Source: Yponomeuta sedellus
Taxonomy: Eukaryota; Arthropoda; Insecta; Lepidoptera; Yponomeutidae
Direction of reading: 5' to 3'
NCBI GenBank assembly: GCA_934045075.1
Contig: OW203730.1
Span: 11,088,692-11,152,691 of the forward strand
DNA length: 64,000 nucleotides
Shown: positions 1 through 13,445 of the stretch, one piece after another
How the letters are laid out: the number at the start of each line of letters is the position of its first letter
How positions within the stretch are numbered: position 1 is the stretch's first letter
The notes under the pieces: model-generated
Databases searched by the model: none
What the model was told of the DNA's origin: nothing
What the model saw: only the letters and a program-made list of their open reading frames with translations
Translations under genes and position numbers: made by a program

Positions 1-12
1 ACATACATAACC

Positions 13-572
13 TCACGCCTGTATCCCAGAGGGGTAGGCAGAGACCAGGGACTGCCACTTGCCACGATCCTGACAGATCACCTTCGCTTCATCAACGTTC
101 ATAAGTCGTTGCATATATACACGCACGCCGGTTCCGGTACTTTTTATCTTTCCCTTTGCTAATACATTCCCTATTTGGTCGATGTATGTCCGTCTGGGAC
201 GTCCCTTACCAGCCCTTCCACTCACATTCGTAATATATATTTGTTTCGTCAATCTTTCTTCCTTCATCCTCTCCACATGTCCAAACCAATGCAACATTCC
301 TTTCTCAATTCTAGTCACTACATCCTCTTTCAGTCCACAACGTTCTCTAATCATCAGACATTGCGTATCCTGTCATTCAAAGTAACACATACAGAGAAGT
401 ATGTGTACATACTTCTCAAGGACCTCATTTCTACTGCATTAATTCTACTTTCTTGCTTCTTTTGCCACACCAAAGTCTCGCTACCATACTGTTGGGACCA
501 GCACGCCACTATAAATAGCCAATCTAGCTCTTTTGGAGATGTTTCGGCTGCACACAATGGAGTGCAAGGCAC
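13..572 (-). mobile_element. Non-LTR retrotransposon ORF C-terminal fragment, frameshifted
   Basis: The minus strand encodes the segment typical of the end of a non-LTR retrotransposon reverse transcriptase ORF, just after the polymerase domain. Readable pieces are YGSETLVWQKK, then INAVEMRSLRSM in one frame (572-354), and WFGHVERM, GRAGKGRPRRT and VDEAKVICQDRGKWQSLV in another (354-13). The frame change near 354-400 and the missing upstream domain show a dead, 5'-truncated copy. A related tail lies in the opposite orientation near 7,003-7,130. The family-level call rests on motif memory; which clade it belongs to is not clear. Confidence 0.75.
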
Positions 573-663
573 CGTTTACACAATTATACCAGATATTATA
601 CCACTAATGCGAAAAATATACTATTGGTAGGCTTATGCTGCATATTGGCCGTTATCCTGCGGT

Positions 664-1030
664 AAAGAAATGCTCGTGGCCTAGTGGAACTGAGTGACAG
701 GAATCAATTACTCGGGTTAAGCTACAACAGGCGCGGTCAGATACTGGATGGGTGACCGTCCCGTGACTACCGCTAGTGGCATTTTTTCCGAGTGCTTCCG
801 TGCTTCGCAAGGCCCGCTAAGCCGATGGTGCCTGCTGTCACGTAATGGTAATCGTTAAGCCATGTTAGAAGCCTCTTGGGCGGTTTGATAACTTCTGAGA
901 GCCGCCTCTATCTTACAATCCTACACCAACCTGGACTTGGCCACCGTGGTGGAGTATGGCCTAACCTTCCTGCGATGCAGGAAGAGAACCCGTACTTAGC
1001 AATGGGTACATACAAAGGGTTGATATCTGC
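664..1030 (+). mobile_element. 5S rRNA-derived SINE, copy A
   Basis: A SINE-like unit opens with CTCGTGGCCTAGT. Around 730-755 it carries GCGCGGTCAG and GGATGGGTGACCG, which match the internal control region of 5S rRNA. A body follows (CGTTAAGCCATG, TTTGATAACTTCTGA, TCTTACAATCC), then a 3' part with GACTTGGCCACCGTGGTGGA and GAACCCGTACTTAGCAATGG. Related units lie near 17.3-17.8, 20.7-21.1, 51.5-51.7 and 59.7-59.97 kb. The strand is that of the 5S-like head. Confidence 0.7.
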
Positions 1031-1924
1031 GGTGAAGGAGCTATGATAGCTAGCAAAATTTCACAAAAGCTGGGTCCGAGATCCGAGTACAACAGCTCAG
1101 TAAACCGTGGTTCATATAGCTTTCGTGCCGGAAAGCAAGCTTTGCGTCTGTTTAGGCATCCGCCTGCCAGCAGCGGCGATAAACAAACCATCTTCACATG
1201 CAGTATGTGCTGCGTTTGTACTAGAAGCTTCCACGCGAATGAAGTTTTTCTGCTTCGGATTTCACCGAAAAAATATGACACAATATCTTTATAAATTGTA
1301 GCCTATGTGTTATTCTGATGTAAAAACTATATTATTGTAAAGTTTTGCTAATATTCATTCAGTAGTTTTTACGTCAAAGAGTAACAAACATCCATCCACA
1401 CTTACAAACTTTCGCGTTTATCACACGAGTATCAGTAGGTTTATAAATGACTTAACAAATAAATTATAATGCACACTACAATCAGATACTTGCTTACTTG
1501 CTTCGGATTTCGTAATTTTGGGCCTGGTTTTTGTAAAATCATTTGTACTACCCAGCTCTGAGTGATCTTTAGTCTGGGCTGTCGCCGTCGTCAAACCATC
1601 AATCTGACACGTAGGTGTATTGAGTATCAGAAGACACTTCAATTAACACTAATCTTGAGGTCAAGATAACTACCACGGATTACTTCTACGGATCGGGTTA
1701 TTCAAATGGGTATGCATTTCTACTGAAACAATACCCAAAAGGCATAATATACCTAACTATATTTTTTAAACAATGAAGTACCTAATACGCTTAATAAATA
1801 AATATTCATGGACATATTACACAGATCTCGTTAGCCTTACAACTAAAGTAACAACTTAAATCACTTGTATTATAGGTGCTAACGCGACGGTAGATTAATA
1901 CAATAAAATAGATAGATAACATCC

Positions 1925-2055
1925 AAGACCCGAGACAAATTAGAAAAGTTCGTTTCCTAGTTGGACCCGGCCGGGGATCGAACCAGAGACCTTCGGTTTT
2001 ACAGTCAGCGTGGCAAACCGCTGCGCCGAGACAGACCGTTTGAGATGGACATAAA
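1925..2055 (-). mobile_element. tRNA-derived SINE fragment
   Basis: Read on the minus strand, this stretch has a tRNA-like A-box region (GGCGCAGCGGTTTGCC), then a B box (GGTTCGATCCCCGG) about 45 bases on. That spacing is as in tRNA genes, but no full cloverleaf can be formed. It is followed by SINE-like body sequence rather than a tRNA 3' end. It is most likely a degraded SINE head. Confidence 0.55.
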
Positions 2056-2167
2056 ATCACTAATGTACTTTTTACAATTACGTTCTTAAGGAAATTGTGT
2101 TTTTGATAACGACTGTACCGAGCCTTCTCTTTGGTGCATTTTATTGACCATAGGGCAGAGAGCATGT

Positions 2168-2500
2168 TGGACCACCCGCCGTGGCCTAGTGTCGGCTAAT
2201 TGAATTACGACCCTATTGTACAAAGAATAAGGTAAGAGGTTCAAAGGTCTCCCGATTAGCCGTCAATCAATCGCCTTTTTGTCAAAAATTCGTCATCGCA
2301 CGCTGTGGGAAGCATACGTTAACTTACGTATGAATGTGAGCGGTAGGGGTTTTTTAAATTTCGAATTTGGCAATTCCAACTCTCCATCGTAGGTTGTCTG
2401 AGAGAAATTGCTCTAAGCAATAAGGCCGCCAATCGTTAATCTTTGTAATAATTTTATGTTTGTTCTTTCCTGGTGTATACTAAAAAATATTCTTATCTTA
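2168..2500 (+). mobile_element. Bm1-like tRNA-derived SINE
   Basis: The unit starts with a tRNA-like head (CCGTGGCCTAGTGTCGGC, then AGAGGTTCAAAGGTCTC as a decayed B box). It ends with TTGCTCTAAGCAATAAGGCCGCC, the 3' motif shared by Bm1-type lepidopteran SINEs, followed by AT-rich sequence. The tail motif is the strongest taxonomic clue in the window. Confidence 0.6.
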
Positions 2501-2610
2501 TATTCATTTCTTCTTAGAGCCTTGATTTCGTAGTATTAATTTCAATAGTACCTAGAAGTAATTAAAACTTAATTGAATGAAATTAAAAAAAACCTATTTT
2601 TATAATACGT

Positions 2611-2791
2611 TAAAAACCTATTTAGAAGCTAAAATTCCACCGATGCCGGGATTAGAACCCGCGACCTCTGGCTATCCGTGCCAGAGGTCGCGGGTTCAAA
2701 TCCCGGCATGGGTGGAATTTTTAGCCTCTAAATAGGTTTTTAAAGTTGTCCTTAGCACGGGTTAGTGCATTAAAAAAAATAGTATAATTTA
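2611..2791. mobile_element. tRNA-derived SINE, back-to-back palindromic copy
   Basis: A left arm runs AACCTATTTAGAAGCTAAA, TTCCACCGATGCCGGG, then ACCCGCGACCTCTGGCTAT. It is followed directly by its own reverse complement ending in AGCCTCTAAATAGGTTTTTA and the family tail CCTTAGCACGGGTTAGTGC. Two half elements thus face each other and form a near-perfect hairpin. The same arms flank the single copies near 13.2, 20.4, 23.4-23.9, 50.5, 52.4 and 63.9 kb. Confidence 0.7.
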
Positions 2792-3360
2792 TAATACGTT
2801 TTTATCTAAAATCTTGACAACAACTGACAACAATTTTTAGAACTTACTGTCTTGAACCTATGATAATTTTTTTCCGCTAAAAACGGTCGTTTTTGGTGGA
2901 AACTGATTAGGCCAAGGATGGTTGTTGATTCTAGGTTCTAGGCTGTAGGTTCTATAAATAGTTGCCACAGTTGTTAAGATTTCTCTATAATATTATATGG
3001 CTTATCGTCCGACATTGTCAGTGTAGTGTGTCGCAACCCTAATAGTGCTTTGTGACGGCTGATTAAGGGTAGTCTGAAACCACGGAAAGCCAGAAGTTGC
3101 GGGTTCGAATCCCGGCATGGGTGAAATTTTTACCCTCTAAATAGGTTTTTAAGTCTGAAACCTTATCAGCCGAAGATGCGAACGGGTGCCAGCCATCAGT
3201 CTTCTCGTGACCACGATGGCTGTAACGAAACGTCGAGGTAAAATAGCAATAAATTACTACTACGCGATTAAGCCCCGAAAATATTCTAACTAAATATTAC
3301 ACAAATTATGAAAACAGTAAACTAAATTTTTTTCTTCATTGGTGGCGCTAGCATTAGCAC
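2775..3360. mobile_element. Decayed fold-back MITE of the GGTGCTAACTAGCGC family
   Basis: The interior matches the better copy at 39,059-39,414: TTATCTAAAA, TTTTTAGAACTTAC, TTCCGCTAAAAACGG, then TCTAGGCTGTAGGTTCT. A decayed right terminus (TTGGTGGCGCTAGCATTAGC) lies near 3,340-3,360. The element is interrupted at about 3,088-3,153 by a piece of the tRNA-derived SINE (GTTGCGGGTTCGAATCCCGG). Boundaries are approximate. Confidence 0.5.
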
Positions 3361-6300
3361 GCCGGAGCACCTTAATCGCCATTCAATCGGCCAGTTTCGA
3401 TCCTAGAAGCCCGATAAGACGCATATAATTCCATTAGTAGACAAATTAACTGGTCGGGAAAAACATAATGAGCGAGTGATTTGGACAATCAAATCAACAA
3501 CCTTTAAAATGTTGACCACAAACAACAATTTAATGGCTCGCCATCAATCAAAAGATCGTTCGCTTACGAACGGTAGCTTATTTACACTTTCGAGCAAACA
3601 GGTTAGCTTTCGAGCGAACTTGCTCAAGACTTATCTTAGATGTTGGATTTATTGTATTAAATGTATTCTCATCGTGACAAATAAGCCGTGAAAAAGATGG
3701 TTAAATTGATTGATTACTAAAGCCGTTCGAGTACTGCACCCACGTCATTATGTCACTATTTATAAATAACTATGAACAATTCGACGGCACTGCTTCAGCT
3801 GGCTTCTTGAGTGACCGTAAAACGTTCAAGGAGGCACTCTGAATAACGAATATCAAATTAAAATAGTTCCGAAGGGCTTGATCTAAAACACTTCAGCTTC
3901 GTTCGCATGGGTATCAATTCCAAGTCACAGTTAAAAGCAGAAGCTAAGGATATTGCGGTGAAGTTAAAGCCGTCGGGAAGGCGATTAAATTACAGGTTTA
4001 GACAGTTGAAAACATAATGCTATATCATCAACAACAAGCCAAACGATGTACATTAAGAAAATTAAATAATTTGAAAGCAGACACCGTCAGCGAGAAAGCA
4101 CTGCACGTTTATGGCAGCTTTGCTTTCACACCTCCTCCACGAAAGAAAACGCGAACAGTTATGGGAAAAAGATAAAACCCTCTATGTGTGCCCAAGTAAA
4201 ATATAAACCGAACTACATACATTAAACACCTACATGCAATCGGAACCATAGACAAAATAAAAGCGTAACGCATTGCAACACTTCCTGAGCTTACCACGTA
4301 GGCAGACTTCTACCACCTACGAGAACAGCCTTAATATCGAAGGTGAATCGGGCGCCGCCCACGACCGCAGCAAAAACTATACAATCATCATCAGCATCTA
4401 ACAAAGGTAGCCATTCGCCGCCGCGGCTTAGTCAGACGAAGTTACCGCCTCACGATGACGACTATGGACATTCGTACCATGTGGGTGGCACTCAGCCCCT
4501 GACCCTATATGGTCATATGAAATGAAACTGAGAAACCGACGTACAGGTAGTTACGTGTTTGGTCAGCTAACTGGACGGGTGTTGTTGCTTAGGCAAACAT
4601 GCAAGTGTATGTACAGTTTCGGAGCAATCATGGATCTACTTAGCTCTTGCGTAGCTGGCCTCTTATGGAATGATCAAATATTCAAATTATTCACAGTTAA
4701 CTCCACCGGATGTGGATTGTGTTAAAAACTCACTAAGTTACCACGTCACAGTTTTTGTGAGAACATGACGCAGAATGTATCAGCGGAGATTGGTACCTAC
4801 GTGAAGATCTAAGGAATAGCAACAAATGAGATATGAGAATAATAAGCCATATAAATCATGTTAGCTGCCATGCAGTGCCGGGCGATGGATGTCGATGGGG
4901 TCCACGACAGCTGCCATATTTCACACAAAATACGGCCCATTGTAGCTAGGCCCTCTATAGCAAATTGTCACGACCAACGTTGATCGCTAACAACATGCCT
5001 AGATTGCACACGTAAGTAGGTAATTGTGATTTGTTTGCACGATAATAATTGTGAAAAAATATTGCGTATCTAATGTTATATGTCCTGCGTTTTGTAACAC
5101 AGCCAATTAGTTAAGAGGATAATGGATAGTCATAAAACACAAATAGCAACCTAGGATTTCGCACCGAACGTATTTACGTTGTGATTTAATCTACAAACAA
5201 AATAGGTGTCACACATGAAAAGAGGATGAATGAGACCGACTTCACCTTAAGAATTCAATTCCTTAATCATGGAATTTGATCAGTTGCTTATTATACTCCT
5301 AATAGAGTCTTTGTTATATAACCATCATCACTGAGCCCACCTTTGTCATAAAGTCAACAGTGTCCTGTGCGAAATTCCGTCCTCATTGCATCACAAACCT
5401 GACAGTGTCGAGATAAAAGGATCAGCAACTATAAAGCAAATAACAAGGTCGCATCTGGTGGTGGTGGCCCTGATAATAATGGTAATTAATGCTAAATGCA
5501 GTATTTTGCTACCGATTGTTTATAGACAATTTGTCTGATGAGGAACAACAATGCCTGCAACTAGTAACAGCAATGGCCGACTCGCATAGTGTTTACGTAC
5601 GGCTATAACTTTGTCAGGCCGCATTGTTAGCTCAGTGTCAAATCTATTTAACGCCTACGGTACCTTTAGTACTAACTCCGTTTTAGTGCACATTACCATT
5701 ACTGCAAATGAACATCCACTAACTGACACAGCTTTACTTGCATGATTTTAGGACACGATTTGATCCGTATCACGCTTGTTATCTAATTGTGCCCTTGGTA
5801 AGTTAGAAAAATAATAGGAGGTACGCGTTTGTCATGTCCATTTTCAATGCTATTTCTATTTAACCCAGCTTTGTAATCGCCCGTTTCGCCTGCCATAACA
5901 AATTACTGTAAGTAGTTAAATACAAAGAGCGGTTGATCATTTGAAGCTAACACCTTACATACGATGGTAACATGAGACGTCTGCAACCACTCAGACTCCC
6001 GACACACTTCGAGATGCCATAAACAATTGAATTCCGAAAATAGCTTTTATTGCCAGAGCAATTGAATTCAATGTCGGTGCAGGCGGTGAAACAATGTTTC
6101 TTTGTGAATGATGCCTCTCCAATTTAGAATCTAATATAAGTGTAGTTAAGGGTGTGTTTGCATATACCTAACAGTGCTATGAGAACACGCTTCGTTCACA
6201 GATCTCAACGCTACGTTTGTGGTCAGCCTGCAATGGATGCAGAACAGTTATTTAACTCACGGCGTTTGTGCGTAGATTTAATATAATTTATTTGCGTCTG

Positions 6301-7002
6301 AACTAGATTTCTATACGGTACCAAGAAGTGTGCAATTTTTATTACATTTGTATTGATAAATGAGAATTACATACTTTTTATGTACAGGTCCTAAATAATT
6401 TCTGTTAGAAAAGGCAGAAATAAACAAAATACATCGACACACTTGCGTTAAAAATGTGGAGCTAGTACAGGAAACAAAAGTCAGCGAAAACGTTACAAAG
6501 GCAGAGATAAAAGGAAGAAAGAAACGAACATCCCCATTGTCCGTGCCCAACAGTTTGAATATACAAGAAATAGCACTCAGGTTTAATTGAGCTGAGCAAT
6601 TGTTCAGAAGCAACACACTAGTAATTGCTAGGATATAATGTCCCATACTGCTTTGCGAGAAGAATAAATTCATGTATTTTCCAAAACACGATTTTATTCT
6701 GTAATATATTTCCTCAAACTAACTTCCTACGTGGACTGTAATAGTTATTTAGAAAAACAATAAAGAAACCAATGAACTAGAACGTTAGCGTTTCTGCAAA
6801 ACCAAATTCCAAGAAGACTGACTGGGAACCACGCTGAAATTCACTGGTGATCAATATGAACACAACTAACATTTTAAAATAGTCTTTAATATTCGATCGA
6901 AGTCGACAAGTGCTACAATACTTTTTGACCACATAATATACTATGATCCACCCATATAAGTACACAAATTGTAAAATATAGGTATATATTATTTACCGGA
7001 AT
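3361..7002. other. Unannotated stretch of the how first intron
   Basis: I see no supportable gene, RNA gene or recognisable repeat here. Short open frames (for example 4,109-4,725 and 6,311-6,673) have no motif, no splice-site context and no compositional support. The stretch lies inside what I infer to be the first intron of the minus-strand how gene. Confidence 0.45.
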
Positions 7003-7130
7003 TGGCGTGCGTGCATGCAACGACGTATGAACGTTGATGAAGCGAAGGTGATCTGTCAGGATCGTGGTAAGTGGCAGTCCCTGGTCTCTGCCTACCCTTC
7101 TGGGATACAAGCGTAAGGTTATGTATGTAT
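7003..7130 (+). mobile_element. Non-LTR retrotransposon 3' tail fragment
   Basis: This short piece matches the end of the element at 13-160 in the opposite orientation: AACGTTGATGAAGCGAAGG, CAGGATCGTGGTAAGTGG and CTACCCTTCTGGGATAC. It ends in GTTATGTATGTATGTA, a simple-repeat tail of the kind left by target-primed insertion. It is severely 5'-truncated. Confidence 0.7.
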
Positions 7131-10100
7131 GTATATTATTTACTGAAAACTGCAGATGTTTGTCTTATGGTGTATTATGATGACGTCAAGTTGTATTAAT
7201 AAAACTTGGGAGTGATCCAACCAATTGAATAATAATAGGGGTTTTAAGGAACTTCATCCCAGCAGCAGGTACGACGACGGTAGACCACTGCCCCGTGTTT
7301 TGGCCAACACTGAAAAGCGAGTCAATCACATCTAGGCAATCGGGTGCCTTTAAACATTTTGGTCGAGTCTTTTTTGTCATTATAAGTTAATGATCAACAG
7401 TTTTACACTGTTAAAAACACGCTTCCCACAATACGCTAGGTAGAGTCAAAGTAATTTACACGATGTGTTTACATTATTACTAATCTCTTTAGCAGACGAA
7501 AAAAATGATGTCATGCATGCCGGTTACTACGTAATAGCCTGTCGGGTTTGGTCAGAGGATGAACTGCCCTCCCTTTGCTTTGCATAATGTAAGATAAGGA
7601 CAGCTGTATCCACAGCTGATTGTCAAATCATTTTTTGTGCTGACGTCATAGTTTCAAAACTACAGAGGCATTCGTGCTAATTAAACGTGACTGCGGAGTT
7701 AACAAGACGCAATCAAATGATTCGAAATGTTTGCATCTATTATTATTGAAATAACCTACGCTTGTATGCATGGCTGTCATTGATAAAGTGATTAAATTGT
7801 GCGATAAATTATGTTACTATTTAATATATTCAAGGACTTACAATTTTCTATCAGTATAAGCGCCCGTACCGAGTGGGTACCCGGTCCTTTATACGAAAGT
7901 TCTACATAAAGCTTATAATTGTTTCATGTGATTGTACATTGATTTCATAATTTTGCTTAAAAGTAAAATTCCACTGAGTTCGTGCTAATTTAACCCGAAT
8001 TTGTCCAATCACTTTTATGAAAGACGGTTTAATCCAACGGGGCTCCCAAAAGCAAGTTCAAGGCTGATATGAAACGACACTATTATTACTTCAGCCAGCA
8101 CCAAACTTATTTTGAGCTGTAATTGGAAATTTAGTTGGTCAAGTAAAGGTTTGGGTATATTATGCACTACGCGATGACTGGGCCTGAATTTGCGAATATG
8201 CACCTACCTCGCCGTTCTTTTCACTCCGCAAGAGTGTGAGCAAGACGACGTCAGCGAGATCGAGTGGAATATAGAGCCAGATTGTGTTGAATTGAAAGAT
8301 ACCGTTAACTTAAGAGCGTAGCAGGCCTGACCTAGTGTCGAAGACAACAGGGGCACGATCGCATGTTCCGTTTCTACATCAAAAGCCCCTTATCGTTTGT
8401 ACAATGCTTGTTATGATATATATATCGTCTGATTTCATGTTGCTAGTTTATAAGGGCAGCTGCTAAAGTGATTAATTTTAAGCGGTCATTGACATTAAGT
8501 TTTCGAGGAATTATTATGTAATTAATTGATAAAATAGTTTTCAATTCTTTGTTTCATTCCAGTCGGACGTGTAATTTCACTTCAGTCTAGTTCAGTAGAT
8601 GATTAATTAAGTACAAGTGGAACTGATTCAATTGCTATCACCAATAAAGATACTTATGACAATGACCTTTTTGACGAAACGAATTACAACGGCGGAGTGC
8701 GCGTGACCAAATATGATATATGATGTCTTTCAGACAATAGTAGTCGCTAACTACCAATATAAAATGTGGTATGATTCATCCCTTACAAAGAAGACAGACA
8801 ATGATAGAAAGTAATTAACCTAACAGTATGCATTAAATACATATTTTCCAGGATTCCTTGTTACTTATAGGAGTCGCAGACACAATCGCACTGCAACAGG
8901 AAAATACATACTGATCTACATCAAATAAGTTATCGAAAGAATTAATGTAAAATATTGCACGAAATTTAATTTCGATCAAAGCGGGAACTGAAAAGTGTAA
9001 GACTCACGCACAGCAAACACGAGGCAGGGAGTTCCCGACGCGACGCGTGGTAAAGATCCAAGTATATTTATAGTTGTGCGCGGGGTCGATGTTCCTGACT
9101 CGTCTCCCACGCTGGGCCACCAGCTAGACAGGCCCGTTGAGGCTTGGAAACGTTAGAAAATGTTGCTCAAAAATGTAGGTACCCGATTATAAGTGTTAAG
9201 AACGAAGGATGGAAAGGGTATAATTAATTATATCTGGTAATTTTAGAGAATGGTGTAGTTTCAGTAGTAACTAAAATAAGGTAGAAACTATGAGAACAAT
9301 ATAGTAACTTCAGTACCCTCTAGTTGTCCAAACAATGCTGAACTGTGTTAATATGGCTTTCTTCTACGCAACAGTTTCATAATTGCAAGATGCATTGTGA
9401 AAATCTTAAAGAGTGCTAATGACATCTCATTTCAACAGCAACCGCAGAGCACCACTGACGCTGTTGCGGTTTGAGTGCTCAGACTCCATTGTTACTTTCA
9501 CCTAAAGCTAATTAAACGGAGCGTAAGGTTTTGTTGTAGTAAAATGTTAAGATGAATAACAAGAACTCTGCCATTTGCAGCCATATATGACACTTAATAA
9601 ATTAGGGGCAGCAAGATGCTAGCATTCAACTGTATTCATTGATTTCTTCATCGAGCAACTATTGAATTGTCAGGTAATACGTACTCTTCCCACACTCGCC
9701 ACACCCTTAGACACCTTTCAGTAGGCACATACTCTGCACGTATCCAATCAAGTCCTATGCCCCCGACTAACTATGGCTATTTGATTTGTAACTATGTTGA
9801 CTGCCAAGTTAGTGTGGTGCGAAACTCGAAAGCAGCGTGTCCAGTAAAGTAAGTAGGCTTGTTAATGCAATGCGACGACTCCGGTCGTGCATTGCCTATT
9901 ACGGAGCAGATTGGCGTGTGGCGGCACTTTACGACCCCCGTTTTCAATACTTTGCGATACGAGTTACGTCACATCTCCATCCGTACGAATCACGATACGA
10001 AATAATAGTGAATTTCGGAATCCAACAGTCTTACTGATTTGTGAGGAATATTTCGGCAACGGTTGTGTGGAAGTCCTGATGTCAGCCGCAGCAGCCCATT

Positions 10101-13100
10101 CATAATCCAAGGAATTGTGAGATTAAAAATAGCGGCAGTGTCTACAACTAGAGAGATGAGAAGTAAAGCAGGTGATGCGGGTAGCGCGTAAGGCGAGACA
10201 TTGAATGACAAACAAGCTACGGTCATTCAACTTGCTCAGACAGTAAAATGAAAATTTATTTCAGTTTTAGTTCACGAAGAATTGTTTGACAAGACGAGTC
10301 GACGCAATGATAAATGTACTAAATTAAAAATTTATTACCTACACTAGGAATAAGTAATTTCGCTATGTTAGCGCCACAGTTAAGTATTGTTAGTTAATTT
10401 CATCGGTAAATAAATCCAACAGTATGTAGCTTTCTGGATAATTATGGATAAATGGGAATTCGAGAGAAACTAATTATCCCTGATTCTTGCCAAACAGCCA
10501 GTACAGCCCGAAAATAAAGTTACACCTACTAATTATTGTTTGGACGGAGTCCCAACAGATCAACACCCAATTCTCAGCCAAAAATACACAAGATGGCGTC
10601 GGGTTCATAATAAAACAATTTAATGGCCCGACGCGCTTTCCGCAATGATGAAATCCGGCGCCGACGCATTTTGTTGCGTAAACTGAAAGACGATCCATCT
10701 TAAAGACTTCCTGGAAGATCCTTCAGCAAATCAATTGTCAAACAATGGCTTAAAACTTGTTCGAGTATTAGTTCGCGGTACCTCCAAAATCTGGAACGCG
10801 TAGAGTATTTTCAAAATTTCAAATTAAAAAGCGAAAGTTAATCAAAGCATGATTCCACTGACGTTGCATGCCGAGGGGAGCGAGTTGGTTACAAACAAAT
10901 CTGGTGATTGTTTACGCGCGACTGCGGTGAGGCACGGGCGCGGCGGAAACCCGCCGGAATCGCGCGTCATTGGCGCACGCCTATCGGCCTGAATCTTGGC
11001 GACCACCGCTTCATTCATACCAGTCGTATATCATGCGTTACTATTCGTCAATCAAGCACAAAAACCATCATGCCACTGCTCACTAATCGTCCGTGGAGAA
11101 ATGCAACCGAAGGTTCAAGACGCCGAAACCCAACGAGATAGCAAAATAAAGAACCTACATCATTAGTCTTCCCAAATTACAATTACATATTTTTAAATTA
11201 ATAGAGTAAATTGTCAGTTTTCAATAATGCCGATTGAACAGACAGCAATTCTACGTTCAATACGCATTTTACATTTTCATATAATTTGCAAAGTTCAGTA
11301 AAATTTATTCGACAACGGTTATCAGGAACTGCCGATTTATTATTTGAATTAGGGTTAAAAGAGGTTGAAACTTTATGAGAGAGCATAACGTTAGGAATTT
11401 GACATTATTATCATCAGGGAGCTTTACACAATATGAATAAATGTTGTTTGTGTTAAGCTCGGTAGAACATAATGAACGACTGTGCTGCAGTGAATCTATC
11501 GCTATTGCTTTCAAATTTTATGGAGAATGTCATGCTAGTGATTAGATTGTTGTTCAGTCCTTAATCTTCTTCCGGAATTTGCGAAACCTCTTAAGCGAGA
11601 AATTCTTGAGTTTGCCATTCACAACATCTTTCATTCTAACATGTTCTTATTATTTTTCTCGGAATTCTTCAGATTTCAAAATGCGCCACCATAAAACTTG
11701 TGGAAGCACGATATAAGTAGTTAAGACGAGACGTTTCTGGAACAATTAGGCACTCCCTTCCTCTGCATCTTGATTTTTTATAGCCTCGGGTGCCGCGCCC
11801 CGCATTGTTGTGGGCCTTAATGAGTGCTTGACTCTACTCGAAATCTCGAGTGGTATCAATAAAGATAGAAGTCAAAAGCAAGGATATCCTTAATGAACCT
11901 CAATACGGACCAAGAACTTTATAGAAATAAATCAATCTTATACTTACCTACTGCGTTTGAAAACATTTTCAGTTGAAAACATTTCATCGGCGCATCAAAG
12001 CTTACCTGGAAAAGAGAGAACACAATTTCAAACAATGATTCAATTTCTCGCTTTCTGTCAGACCGAAAGATACATTAAAAATATTACGTTACTGGCCCTA
12101 AATAGCGCATCCGTGAGGCAACGCAGCCACCAGATGTTCTATTAATAATAAAATCTACTGCTTGGCATATCATTAAAAATATCCAATTAATTCATATACG
12201 TATAGTTCTATCAGCAAGATTAGACGCGACTAATTTTCGACAGTAACATGGCACGTTTAGGTCGATTTTGGTGTTACTAAGAGTAGCCCAATGAAATAAA
12301 GGAAAAAATCGGACTAACTCAGCTGAATATCTGTGTAACGTTTGATGTTCTCAGGCATAGTTTTACTTCACATACGCTTTCGTAACTGAGTAAACATACG
12401 CGCTTCGAGCAATTTGGCGTTCAGAAAAGCAGGCGAGAGAATGTCTTGCGTAAATGTGATGTCCAATGCAATCAACAACGAAGCTACTTTTAATTTTCTG
12501 CTTCACATCCTGAGATGTCTTTACGTCTTTACAAAGTATAGTTGCATTCTGACACGATACTTTGTAAATCATTCAAACTACTGAATCAGCAATCAAACGT
12601 TATTAGCACCAAGCACACGACTAGATTTTTATAATATAAGATTAGGTACCAGCTGAAATATCGCAAACGCTGCCGACGCCGCCGCTCCGCTGGAAACGGT
12701 AGTTTATTGAGGGGAACGTTATCGTCCATATTATCAGAGTTCAATAAGTGCCGTTAAAATGTAACTTAAAAGAGGGCGATGACTATGATGCGGGTGCAAA
12801 CACTCAGAATGAAATTAAGGAACCATTGAATTTCTCTTCGGATTCAGTAGATTCAAAGGGTTCATAAGGAATAAGAGAAGTATCAATCTGGGACAAAAGA
12901 GTAAAGTTTAAATAATCATGCTAGGCTAGTCGGTGCGGTATCAGCGACTTCAGAAATTCTACAAACGACCCAATTATACAAATTGGCCACCATCCAGATC
13001 AAATCAAACGCGTTCGCTCTAGCTCACTTAACTTGTTTTGTTGAAGGAAGACGCGAAGAATTAATAAACTATTGTTACATAGTTAAGTATAAAAATACAA

Positions 13101-13204
13101 AAATAAATTCATTAATATATGTAACATAATCCTAAGAAACCTTTGAGATTTGCCCTAGGACTTGTATAAGTAAGTACAACACCTACCTACCTTTCAAATA
13201 ACAT
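7131..13204. other. Unannotated stretch of the how first intron
   Basis: No gene or RNA can be supported. Two GC-richer islands stand out from the AT-rich surroundings, at about 8,990-9,145 and 10,880-11,145. The first contains TATAAATA on the minus strand (9,072-9,065). Either could be a non-coding first exon, an alternative promoter or an enhancer of how, but nothing in the sequence decides this. Confidence 0.4.
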
Positions 13205-13445
13205 TACTTGATTTAAAAACCTATTTAGAGGCTAAAAATACAGAGAATATTGTAAAGAGGTTCGAAATTTCACTGATGCCGTGAGTCGCCCATTGGCTCA
13301 ATTGGTAGAGCGCAGGTACGGATAGCCAGAGGTTGCGGGTTCGATACCCGGCATGGGTGAAATTTTTAGCCTCTAAATAGGTTTTTAAATTTGTTCCTTA
13401 GCACGGGTTAGTGCATTAAAAATAAAAATAGTGTAAATTTTACTT
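13205..13445 (+). mobile_element. tRNA-derived SINE
   Basis: The copy begins with an AACCTATTTAGAGGCTAAAA arm and continues TACAGAGAATATTGTAAAG, GTCGCCCATTGGCTCAATTG (A box) and GCGGGTTCGATACCCGG (B box). It ends with AGCCTCTAAATAGG and CCTTAGCACGGGTTAGTGC plus an A-rich tail. The anticodon-arm equivalent is degenerate, so this is a SINE and not a tRNA gene. Confidence 0.75.

Noticed and set aside
10908..11141. 77-residue plus-strand open frame in a GC-rich island
   Set aside because: No start context, splice sites or recognisable motif; such frames are expected in GC-rich DNA. The island itself is kept as a possible regulatory site.
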